From positions 181,178 through 245,177 of the forward strand of contig UCLB01000020.1 in NCBI GenBank assembly GCA_900473205.1: a DNA stretch of 64,000 nucleotides. Reading direction: 5' to 3'. The translations under genes were made by a program, and so were the position numbers. Source of the DNA: Hyphomicrobiales bacterium. Its GTDB lineage: Bacteria > Pseudomonadota > Alphaproteobacteria > Rhizobiales > Rhizobiaceae. How positions within the stretch are numbered: position 1 is the stretch's first letter; each line of letters opens with the position of its first letter. Under the pieces are notes generated by a model that did not search any database, had not been told where the DNA came from, and worked only from the letters and a program-made list of their open reading frames with translations. Positions 47,021 through 54,071 of the stretch are shown one piece after another.

Positions 47021-47467
47021 CTATTTTTTGACCCGACGGCACATGCGGTCAAGCGTTTCCAGAAATTGCGAGCGGTCACGCGGTGAGAAGGCGGCGTTAT
47101 AGCCCTTGCTCTCACCGGTTTCCCGCAAGTGTGCGCCAAGATCACGCATGGCCGTTGCCATGCCGATATTGCTTTTATCGAAGATGCGCCCGGTCGGTCC
47201 CGTTACCTGCGCGCCATTGGCAACGCATCGCCCCGCCAGAGGAACGTCGGCGGTAATGACGATATCGTCTTCACCCGCATGTTCCGCAATCCAATCATCG
47301 GCAGCATCGAACGACGCAGAAACGATGACGTTCTTCACCATCGGATCGCGCGAAGGACGCAGACCGGAATTGGCAACGAATGTCACCTCCAGCCCATGGC
47401 GCTCGGCCACCTTCAAAATCTCCGGCTTTACAGGGCACGCATCGGCATCAACATAAATCTGCGGCAT
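47021..47467 (-). CDS. YaiI/YqxD (DUF188) family protein
   Basis: A 148-residue PIN-like NYN-fold protein: I-Y-V-D-A-D-A-C-P-V-K at the start, D-D-W-I-A-E-H near residue 60, D-I-V-I-T-A-D-V-P-L-A near residue 71, and G-R-I-F-D-K-S-N-I-G near residue 95. Conserved Asp residues suggest a metal-dependent nuclease-type fold, but the activity is not established. A GTG at 47473 is an alternative start. Confidence 0.88.
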   Translation of the reverse strand: MPQIYVDADACPVKPEILKVAERHGLEVTFVANSGLRPSRDPMVKNVIVSASFDAADDWIAEHAGEDDIVITADVPLAGRCVANGAQVTGPTGRIFDKSNIGMATAMRDLGAHLRETGESKGYNAAFSPRDRSQFLETLDRMCRRVKK

Positions 47468-47546
47468 CAACACTTCTTCTCAAACAAACTCACACGGTCT
47501 TTTAGAAGCGCAGCCTCAATTTCCCAAGAGCAATTTGCGTGAACGA

Positions 47547-48749
47547 CTACGTAGCCGCTTGCACCGCCGAGGCGTCGCTGCGCAAAGCCACCTCCGCCAC
47601 TACAAGCGCGGTGATGCCCGCAGCGAAAAAGCCAACGGATAGATACACGACCGTCCCATCATAAAGTCTGCCGAAAACAAGGGCGAAGAGCGTCGAAACG
47701 AGGCTCGATCCAGAGGCGATAATAGATGCGCCGAAGCCGGCGATCTGTCCAAGGGATTGCATGGCCAAGGCATTCAGATTGCCGAACAGCAGACCCATGG
47801 TGAAAAAGGTTATGAAGAGCATTACGAGAAAGGCGGGAAAAGGCAGGTGGTTTCCGTAAGCTATCGAGGCAATCATCATCACGAAGGTAACACTTGCCAG
47901 ACCGATGAAAGCCCAGCGCGCCATCGCCTCCATGCCGAAGCGCTGAACGAGTCTGGCATTCATGAAGAAGGCCAGCGCCATGGAAATGGCGAGCCCGGCA
48001 AAATAGAAGGGCAGGGTCTCTGCGACGCCATAGGCATCATAGAAGATGTCGGCAGCCGTGCTGAGATAGAGCAGTTGCGCGCCGAAGACGAGGCCGCTTG
48101 CCACAAACAGCAACGTCACGCGGCGGTTGGAAAGGATGCGAACGCCATTGGCTACAAGCAGACGCGGGCGAAATGGAATGCGCCGCGCAGCAGGCAATGT
48201 TTCCGGATGCCGGATGGCCAGCCAGAGGCCGAGAGCGAGGGAAATCACCAAATAGGCGACGAAGACGCTGCGCCATCCCGCAATGGAAATCAGGCCCTGC
48301 GCAAGTGCCGGCGCAATCATCGGCACCAGAATGAAGAGCGTAAACATGAAGGACATGACACGCGCCATCGCGTTGCCTTCGAACTGATCGCGGATCATGG
48401 CGCGCGTCGCGATCTTCGGGCCGGACACACCGATGCCCTGCAAAAAACGCCCGATAATGACCATCTCCAGTGAATTCGCCAGCATCGCAATGACGGTGCC
48501 ACAGAGATAGATGCCGAGCCCGAACAGAAGCGCGCGTTTCCGCCCAATCGCATCGGATATCGGCCCCAGCAACAGCTCGCCAAAAGCCATTCCGAAAATG
48601 AACAGCGAAATGACGTGCTGGGTAGAGAGCGGCGGTGGCGTACCCAGCTCAGCTCCAATCGCCCGCAAACCGGGCAACAGAGCGTCGATGCTGAGCGAGG
48701 TCAAGGACGTGAGGAGTGCGTAGAGGACGAGGCGTTCGCGAAATTGCAT
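47547..48749 (-). CDS. Bcr/CflA-family multidrug efflux MFS transporter
   Basis: A protein of about 400 residues with 12 predicted helices. The N-terminal half has the drug:H+ antiporter features of Bcr/CflA: D-A-L-L-P-G-L near residue 22, and G-P-I-S-D-A-I-G-R-K-R-A-L-L near residue 62 as motif A. It probably exports drugs or small metabolites. Start is ATG 48749 (M-Q-F-R-E-R) or ATG 48767; neither has a clear ribosome-binding site. Confidence 0.87.
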   Translation of the reverse strand: MQFRERLVLYALLTSLTSLSIDALLPGLRAIGAELGTPPPLSTQHVISLFIFGMAFGELLLGPISDAIGRKRALLFGLGIYLCGTVIAMLANSLEMVIIGRFLQGIGVSGPKIATRAMIRDQFEGNAMARVMSFMFTLFILVPMIAPALAQGLISIAGWRSVFVAYLVISLALGLWLAIRHPETLPAARRIPFRPRLLVANGVRILSNRRVTLLFVASGLVFGAQLLYLSTAADIFYDAYGVAETLPFYFAGLAISMALAFFMNARLVQRFGMEAMARWAFIGLASVTFVMMIASIAYGNHLPFPAFLVMLFITFFTMGLLFGNLNALAMQSLGQIAGFGASIIASGSSLVSTLFALVFGRLYDGTVVYLSVGFFAAGITALVVAEVALRSDASAVQAAT

Positions 48750-48876
48750 GGAGATGAAACAAGCCATTGTAGAAAAGGATCAGAACAACCTATACGAAAT
48801 GCGTAAGGCCACAATGGTTTGATATCATTGAAATTTCTGAATACTCAGCTTTATCGCGCTCAAGCTGCCGAGCAGA

Positions 48877-49296
48877 TCACCGAACGATCAGGACAACATC
48901 GCCGACTTTGCGCCGAGGCTTCAGTACCGATTCGATTTCTACGCCGTTGTCACCATGGAAGATTTCAAACGACCGTTGGTTCTGCAGACCCATCCGCGAT
49001 CGACCAGATACAAACGAGCAGTCCTCAGGACACTGAACGACCATCGTGCCAAGCTCACCATCTTGCTGTCGCTTGAGTGTGATGGAAAGTTTGATACGAG
49101 ACTCAGCGTTGAAAATCACATCACACTCTTCATTCACCCGGCACATGGCCGTTCCCAAAAAGGGGGCAGCGGCGCCATTTAGGATGATTGCTGCCTGAAT
49201 ATGACGGATCCCTGCATTTTCTGTCTGAGCGAAGATGGGCGACGCCGATCCCAAGACAAGCAGAAGCATCAGTTGAATAAGTCGACGGAGGCTCAT
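48877..49296 (-). CDS. Exported hypothetical protein
   Basis: A 139-residue protein with a clear signal peptide (M-S-L-R-R-L-I-Q-L-M-L-L-L-V-L-G, cleavage near F-A-Q at residue 24). The mature part has three Cys residues (C-R-V-N-E-E-C and V-Q-C-P-E-D-C) and a beta-rich look. It resembles small invasion-associated-locus-B-like periplasmic proteins in general layout, but I cannot confirm a family. Confidence 0.65.
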   Translation of the reverse strand: MSLRRLIQLMLLLVLGSASPIFAQTENAGIRHIQAAIILNGAAAPFLGTAMCRVNEECDVIFNAESRIKLSITLKRQQDGELGTMVVQCPEDCSFVSGRSRMGLQNQRSFEIFHGDNGVEIESVLKPRRKVGDVVLIVR

Positions 49297-49416
49297 TACG
49301 GCAGCCCTTGGTCCATTTCTGACGCCATCTGCGTCAACATGGCTGATGTTACATACGGCAATTACGATGTAGTGATCTCAGCGGTATTGTAACGTCATGG
49401 CTGGAAATATTCAAAA

Positions 49417-49536
49417 ATGTCAGACTGGGTAGATTGGTTTCCGATTGTCTTCTTTCCGTTGAAGATACTCGTATTGGGCACGGGCATGTTTTTTTCCATC
49501 AAGTGGCACTACGATCAGGGGAAGAACAAGAAGTAA
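49417..49536 (+). CDS. 39-residue membrane microprotein
   Basis: A short frame of 39 codons, M-S-D-W-V-D-W-F-P-I-V-F-F-P-L-K then I-L-V-L-G-T-G-M-F-F-S-I-K-W-H-Y-D-Q-G-K-N-K-K. It has one transmembrane helix (about 8-29) followed by K-W-H-Y-D-Q and a Lys-rich tail. That clean helix plus positive tail is typical of a real one-helix membrane protein, and I recall similar W-I-P-I-V-F...K-W-H-Y-D-Q microproteins in Rhizobiaceae (from memory, not searched). The ribosome-binding site is weak (GGAAA). It lies about 170 nt left of the transposon. Confidence 0.65.
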   Translation: MSDWVDWFPIVFFPLKILVLGTGMFFSIKWHYDQGKNKK

Positions 49537-49703
49537 TGAGACTGGCGGACTGTAGGCGTCCGACGTCCTGCGACATCGACGCAGCAGTCATGAGAGAGGG
49601 TGTCGCATCTATCGTTCTTAACGGTCATGTTCATATATCAAAGCTATACACAGAGATCGCATAAGATAGATTATGGAACTTTTGTGAGTGTTGATATGGC
49701 AGA

Positions 49704-49708
49704 ATCCT
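49704..49708. repeat. Target-site duplication, left copy (ATCCT)
   Basis: ATCCT directly before the left transposon end; the same five bases follow the right end at 54005-54009. Confidence 0.9.
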
Positions 49709-49777
49709 TGTAGAAACGGAACATGGTATGGCCCAAACTGAGGTTTCGTGGCCCAAAACGGAACGAAGCGTGGCCCA
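49709..49777 (+). repeat. Left end: terminal inverted repeat and subterminal transposase-site repeats
   Basis: The terminal repeat occupies 49709-49737. AAACGGAAC occurs at 49714 and 49756, and TGGCCCA at 49729, 49749 and 49771, giving an alternating array typical of transposase-binding sites in Tn7-like ends. Confidence 0.8.
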
Positions 49778-49804
49778 GGTTTGTTGAACGGCTCTTTTTC
49801 AGAT

Positions 49805-50023
49805 TCAATGTTCGTAGTGGAACTGCTTTAGACGTTGCTTTGCCTGCTCACACGATAGCGTTCCGCGAGCCCGATTTGCAAATTGGGTGACAAGTTGAAC
49901 GTTATCGGAGGCATAGCCACGCGAATTGTCGATCCGGTCCAGCGAAACCCGATCATCTTGCAATCCGCTGTCCTCATTCCCTCGGAGATCGAATTTTTGC
50001 CCGGTCAGGGCGCACCGTAAAGA
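49805..50023 (-). pseudogene. 3' fragment of an HNH-endonuclease-like gene
   Basis: The last 72 codons of a minus-strand frame ending at 49805 read C-A-L-T-G-Q-K-F-D-L, then V-S-L-D-R-I-D-N-S-R-G-Y-A-S-D-N-V-Q-L-V, F-A-N-R-A-R-G-T-L-S, which is the pattern of small HNH nucleases of phages and mobile elements (C-x-x-T-G, S-x-D-R-I-D, G-Y-x-x-D-N). Upstream the frame runs antisense through tniA and loses any likeness, so the 5' part is missing. It was probably cargo at the left end of a larger ancestral element. Confidence 0.7.
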
Positions 50024-51776
50024 CGCCGGAGGCACCCATCGCACCGCGCCACAAATTCCGTCTGCTCCATCTCCTCGTAGCCTGCGGCGTTGGGTGGAGA
50101 CGCTGGAAAAGTCGAATTTCGACCCTGTCGCACTCTGCAATGAAAATTGCTCGAAGTACCGCCGTGACCATTTCACGCCAGAGGAACTGGTGCATATCAA
50201 CAAATACGTCTGGAAATACGCGACGGAAGATCGCCTTCCGATCAAAGAACTGCACGAAGCTCTGTCGAATGCAATGACGGATGACAACGCGGTACGAGAA
50301 GCCAAAAATGCCGAATTGGGCACAGCAGCCCTGCCACTTTTGCGTGTGCCTGATATTGATACGTTCAGCGCACGCATCCGCAAACTTCCTCGATCATATG
50401 TTGACCTTGGCCGTTACGGAACAGACTATGCCACCGCCAAGTACCGTTCGATTATGTCAGGCATCGATCTTCTGCGGCCGCTCGAACAAATCCAACTCGA
50501 TGAATGCTGGATCGACCTTCAAACGCTTTTGATTCAAGCCGAAGAGTGGGAGAAGCTCACTCTGAAAGAAAAGAAACGTGTGGCTCGCGTCAGGCTGTAC
50601 GTCACTGCGGCAAAAGACGTGGCGACCAAGTGCATTGTTGGGATGCGTATCCACCATACATCACCCAATACTGCCAGCGCCGTTTCTACACTGGAAATGG
50701 TGACGCGAGACAAAACCGAACTCGCCAAAAGCATTGGCTGTGAGACGCCGTGGGATCAGCATGGGGTATTCGGCGAGGTCTCTCTGGACTCGGCAACTTG
50801 GAACGCCAGCAATGAGGTTCGCATTGCGGTGAACGACATGGGTGGCACGCTTTTTCAGCCGAAGTCTGGTGATGCAGCTGCGCGGGGCACCTTGGAAAGG
50901 TGGTTCCGTAGTCTGAACCGTCAAGCCTTGCACTTCTTTACAGGGCGCACTTGGGGCTCACCGGCGGAAAAAGGCGACTATGATGCTGAGGGGGAAACAA
51001 GTGTTGTCTTCCACCAAGCTGCCGAACTGCTCGTGCGTTTCGTCGTTGACGTTTTCCACAACACTCCCCACCACGGACTGAATGGTGAAACGCCCCGACA
51101 GGCTTGGGAGCGATTGAACAAGTTCTACAAACCTGCTCCTCCGCTTTCCTCCCGTGTGCGCCGTGGCATTTTCGGCATCACCGTTCACCGGAAGGTTTCC
51201 CGTTCAGGTATCCGCGTGCTGGGGATTCAATATTCCTCCAGCAAGCTCCAGAAATTGTTTCGAGATGACGATCTGGAGGTCGAGGTACGGATTGACCGCT
51301 ATGATCTGGGTGCAATCTCGGTCCGACACCCGCAGGGTTGGCTGACCGTACCGGCAGTCCATGACGATCTGATCGGAATGAGTATCTGGAAGTGGCTTGC
51401 ATTCAATGATCGCCTGCGCCTCACCAATCGCAAAAACGCGGAAGTCCAAAAAGCTGTTGCGCAAAGGACCAAGGAATGGCTGCAAACACAGGCGCAAATC
51501 TCAAGGGCCGAAGCTGAACTCGGCAGCGCCATTCTGACAGAACGCGACATCCTGCGCTTCGAGAAGAAAGTCCCCTACTCCGTCACTATCGTTGAAGACG
51601 CCCGGGCCAAAGAGGATGCACCTCCTGAGGAGGCGGACATCTCGACCCTCATCGAGGACTGGGACATGTTCGGAATCACGCAAGACCCCAAGGCGGAACA
51701 GCCCCCAGAACCTGCACCAGCACATCCCACGACTTCCTCAAAGCTGAACACCCTCAACCCCGACTTCAATCGCTGA
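49926..51776 (+). CDS. tniA: TniA/TnsB-like DDE transposase, apparently truncated at its N terminus
   Basis: A 616-codon frame. The DDE core is intact: Asp192 in Q-L-D-E-C-W, Asp288 in S-L-D-S-A-T-W, and Glu324 in G-T-L-E-R-W-F-R-S-L-N (35-residue spacing). A Mu-type C-terminal beta-barrel and a Pro/Glu-rich tail that may contact TniB follow. Transposase resemblance begins only at P-R-S-L-R-R-W near residue 50, the last helix of the usual helix-turn-helix; the first 45 or so codons are antisense to the HNH fragment and look like chance sequence. The only starts before that point are TTG 49926 and GTG 50094. The N-terminal DNA-binding part therefore seems deleted, and activity is doubtful. Confidence 0.85.
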   Translation: MSIRSSETRSSCNPLSSFPRRSNFCPVRAHRKDAGGTHRTAPQIPSAPSPRSLRRWVETLEKSNFDPVALCNENCSKYRRDHFTPEELVHINKYVWKYATEDRLPIKELHEALSNAMTDDNAVREAKNAELGTAALPLLRVPDIDTFSARIRKLPRSYVDLGRYGTDYATAKYRSIMSGIDLLRPLEQIQLDECWIDLQTLLIQAEEWEKLTLKEKKRVARVRLYVTAAKDVATKCIVGMRIHHTSPNTASAVSTLEMVTRDKTELAKSIGCETPWDQHGVFGEVSLDSATWNASNEVRIAVNDMGGTLFQPKSGDAAARGTLERWFRSLNRQALHFFTGRTWGSPAEKGDYDAEGETSVVFHQAAELLVRFVVDVFHNTPHHGLNGETPRQAWERLNKFYKPAPPLSSRVRRGIFGITVHRKVSRSGIRVLGIQYSSSKLQKLFRDDDLEVEVRIDRYDLGAISVRHPQGWLTVPAVHDDLIGMSIWKWLAFNDRLRLTNRKNAEVQKAVAQRTKEWLQTQAQISRAEAELGSAILTERDILRFEKKVPYSVTIVEDARAKEDAPPEEADISTLIEDWDMFGITQDPKAEQPPEPAPAHPTTSSKLNTLNPDFNR

Positions 51777-51838
51777 GAAAAAAATCCGCAAGCTGTCTTG
51801 CGAGTTGAGAATTCCTGTCATTTTTAACGGAGAATACC

Positions 51839-52891
51839 ATGAATTTTGCCCATTTTCCAAAAGCAGAGATCGCTCGTATCCGTGCAATGATGCCGCCTGA
51901 CATCCTCGCGAAGGCCGACCGTGTAGCGAAGATTAATGGCCGTTACATCGGACTCGCGCGTGATACAGTGCTGAAAAAAGCGCTCGATGCCATGGTTGCA
52001 AGCATTGCAGTTCTCGGCATCTCCGACATGGCCAAACCGGACAAGCGCCGTATTGTTGCGCTCTGCGGGGAATCCGGCGCAGGTAAAACGACAGCCCTTC
52101 TGACGCACACGTCTGAGTGTGCGATTATGCAGCCTTACGTGAATGACGATGGCAACACTATTCGACCCCTCCTCATGATGACTGCGCCAAGCCCTTGCAC
52201 GCCGAGGCTCTTGGCATACGAGGGCCTGCATGCCTTGGGTTACCCCGTCCGCCAAAGCCTCAAAGAAAATGAGATGTGGGAACTGTTTCGCGACGTTTTG
52301 AAAGCTTACGGGGTGATGTGGCTTGTCATCGACGAAGCTCAGCACGCGGTAGACGCCTCCAACAGCACTGAAATCACGAAAATTGGAAATGCCCTGAAGA
52401 ACCTCGTCCAGATGCCAGACTGGCCCGTCCGCATTCTCCTGGCAGGGGTGCCTCCCCTCAATGACTTCCTTTCGCACAAGCAGTTGGCCAATCGTTGCAC
52501 GAAGATTCCATTCGGTAAAATGAGGGGTGCCAGTGGCGAAGCAACGATGGTCCAGGTGACACGTCTGATCGTATTCGAACATGCGAATATGGAAACATCC
52601 ATGCACTTGAACCCGGAATTCATTAAACGGCTGATGCATGGCTGCGACAAGGATTTTGGAACCATGGTTCAAATGATCCGAGGTGCCGTCGAACTCGCGA
52701 TATACGCAGACGAACGTGTGATCACGAACAAGCATTTTGCAGATTACTACGAAACCAACACTGGTCGCGACGAGGATGAAAACGTCTTTCTTGTGAAGAA
52801 CTGGGAAGATACCAAACCATACACACCACCGGCAAACGACGTCGTTGCGCGGTACCGTCAGCAGCGCGGTTCGCTGAAGAGAGCGCGGTGA
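51839..52891 (+). CDS. tniB: TniB/TnsC-like AAA+ transposition regulator
   Basis: A 350-residue ATPase. Walker A G-E-S-G-A-G-K-T-T is at residues 77-85; Walker B W-L-V-I-D-E-A-Q-H is at about 161-169; an A-G-V-P-P sensor-like segment is near residue 201. Such proteins bind target DNA as ATP-dependent filaments and link the TniQ-marked target to the transposase. ATG with ACGGAGA upstream. Its TGA overlaps the tniQ start (GTGA). Confidence 0.93.
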   Translation: MNFAHFPKAEIARIRAMMPPDILAKADRVAKINGRYIGLARDTVLKKALDAMVASIAVLGISDMAKPDKRRIVALCGESGAGKTTALLTHTSECAIMQPYVNDDGNTIRPLLMMTAPSPCTPRLLAYEGLHALGYPVRQSLKENEMWELFRDVLKAYGVMWLVIDEAQHAVDASNSTEITKIGNALKNLVQMPDWPVRILLAGVPPLNDFLSHKQLANRCTKIPFGKMRGASGEATMVQVTRLIVFEHANMETSMHLNPEFIKRLMHGCDKDFGTMVQMIRGAVELAIYADERVITNKHFADYYETNTGRDEDENVFLVKNWEDTKPYTPPANDVVARYRQQRGSLKRAR

Positions 52892-53832
52892 ATCACATGG
52901 CCAAGCTGTCTTTGACATTGCCCATCCAGCCCAGTGAGACGCTGCCAAGTTATTGCTCCCGCATCGCTGCGGTGAACGGTATTAAGAGTGCCTCGGAGTT
53001 TTCGTCACATTTCGGATTCCGTTTCGACCGCCTCGCGAAAGGTTGGCATGTGGACATGGAGGTGTTTGCGGAACTTGTGGGGAAAGAACCCGATAAGCTC
53101 CTTGTTGGGCAACTTGCTCAATTTGGGAAAACAGTTGAGACTTATGGAGACGTGTTCACGCGGGAGTTTATCGACACCGACAGTTGCCGCTTTTGCCCAG
53201 CATGCGTGCTCAACGACATTGGCCCGAAATATTCATTCCATCGCGCTTACGGTCGCACCGAGTGGATGCTGAGGTTTGTCCATACCTGCCCTGATCACGG
53301 AATTCCTTTGATCAGACTTGCCAGCAAACGCACGAATGCGTCTGACTTTGCGAAGCAACTGCGTACGGTAGTGGGCAATCTTGAGCTTCATGCGAATGAG
53401 CCTCCGTCAAACTTCCCTACCCGTCTCCAGGACTATGTGATCAATCGGGTCCGTGGCGGTAAATCGCAGGGCATCTGGTTGGACCGTTTCCCATTGCAAG
53501 CGGCAGCACATTTCACCGAACTTCTCGGTGCCGTGGTCCGGGATGGTTCAGACCCTGAATTGGAAAGCTATACCTCAGATGACTGGATAGAGGTCGCCGA
53601 TATCGGTTTTGAAATTGCAAAAGAGGGATTGTCTGCTGTGAGAACCGCTCTCCAGGTATTTCTCACCCCCACGCCATCCGCCCGCAGGATTCGAGCTTCG
53701 GTGTTTTTCGGTCGGTTATCTGCAGAACTTCTCGAACGATTTGACCAGCCGGGATATCTGGATTTGATGAAATTTTTGGAAGACGTCGCACGTTCACGAT
53801 ATCCAAAACTGGTGTCCGATTTCCCTATCTAA
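52888..53832 (+). CDS. tniQ: TniQ/TnsD-like target-selection protein
   Basis: A 314-residue TniQ-family protein. The N-terminal TniQ domain starts L-P-I-Q-P-S-E-T-L-P-S-Y-C-S-R-I; the zinc motif is C100-x2-C103-x2-C106 then C134-x2-H137 (V-H-T-C-P-D-H-G). The C-terminal half (about 190-314) is helical and probably binds DNA or target. The GTG at 52888 overlaps the tniB stop; an ATG three codons on is an alternative. The length is between TniQ of Tn5053 and TnsD of Tn7, so a sequence-specific target may exist. Confidence 0.9.
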   Translation: MNHMAKLSLTLPIQPSETLPSYCSRIAAVNGIKSASEFSSHFGFRFDRLAKGWHVDMEVFAELVGKEPDKLLVGQLAQFGKTVETYGDVFTREFIDTDSCRFCPACVLNDIGPKYSFHRAYGRTEWMLRFVHTCPDHGIPLIRLASKRTNASDFAKQLRTVVGNLELHANEPPSNFPTRLQDYVINRVRGGKSQGIWLDRFPLQAAAHFTELLGAVVRDGSDPELESYTSDDWIEVADIGFEIAKEGLSAVRTALQVFLTPTPSARRIRASVFFGRLSAELLERFDQPGYLDLMKFLEDVARSRYPKLVSDFPI

Positions 53833-53853
53833 TCCAATTACGCATTCTTCAGA

Positions 53854-53880
53854 AAAACCGGGTTTCGACCCGGTTTTTTT
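53854..53880 (+). terminator. Intrinsic terminator after tniQ
   Basis: A 10-bp stem (AAAACCGGGT/ACCCGGTTTT) with a TTCG tetraloop running into TTTTTTT, 21 nt after the tniQ stop. Confidence 0.93.
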
Positions 53881-53902
53881 GTGCCTGAATTCAAGTGGAA
53901 AT

Positions 53903-54004
53903 TGGGCCACGCTACGCTCGGTTCTAGGCCTCGGACATTCCGTTTTCATTGAAAATAAAGGGCTTTTTGCCCGGATTTGGGCCATACCTTGTTCCGTTTT
54001 TACA
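53903..54004 (-). repeat. Right end: terminal inverted repeat and subterminal repeats
   Basis: The terminal repeat occupies 53976-54004 (reverse complement TGTAAAAACGGAACAAGG...). Further TGGGCCA copies are at 53903 and 53978, and GTTCCGTTT-like copies at 53937 (variant) and 53991, mirroring the left end. Confidence 0.85.
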
Positions 54005-54009
54005 ATCCT
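54005..54009. repeat. Target-site duplication, right copy (ATCCT)
   Basis: Same five bases as at 49704-49708, directly after the ACA end of the transposon. Confidence 0.9.
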
Positions 54010-54071
54010 GTTGACGAAGAATGCCTTTAATCAAACAAAATCAAAATCATCCGTTCAATTCCCCAACCAAC

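Larger units (their letters stand above)
49709..54004. mobile_element. Compact Tn7/Tn5053-superfamily transposon carrying tniA-tniB-tniQ
   Basis: A 4,296-bp element. Its 29-bp terminal inverted repeats start TGTA and match at 27 of 29 positions; a 5-bp duplication ATCCT flanks it. TGT...ACA ends and 5-bp duplications are the rule for Tn7 and Tn5053 relatives. It encodes a DDE transposase, an AAA+ regulator and a TniQ target-selection protein, with no TnsA, no resolvase and no cargo beyond an HNH gene fragment. Without TnsA or resolvase, transposition would be expected to leave cointegrates resolved by the host. It sits in the gap between the 39-codon gene and the ClC gene and breaks no recognised gene. 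The genes look less GC-rich than their surroundings, consistent with transfer. Confidence 0.93.

Noticed and set aside
49434-49664. A 76-codon plus-strand frame covering the 39-codon gene and downstream sequence
   Set aside because: It has no protein-like pattern, and a different frame in the same place encodes a convincing membrane microprotein.
50024-50383. Upstream extension of the minus-strand HNH-like frame
   Set aside because: This part is antisense to the well-conserved tniA coding region and loses HNH likeness, so only the C-terminal 72 codons are called as a fragment.
49709-54004. CRISPR-associated transposon (CAST)
   Set aside because: No Cas gene, no CRISPR repeats and no tracrRNA-like sequence lie inside or beside the element.
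54010-54071. A classical Tn7 attachment site next to glmS
   Set aside because: The insertion is downstream of a ClC channel gene and no glmS is in the window.
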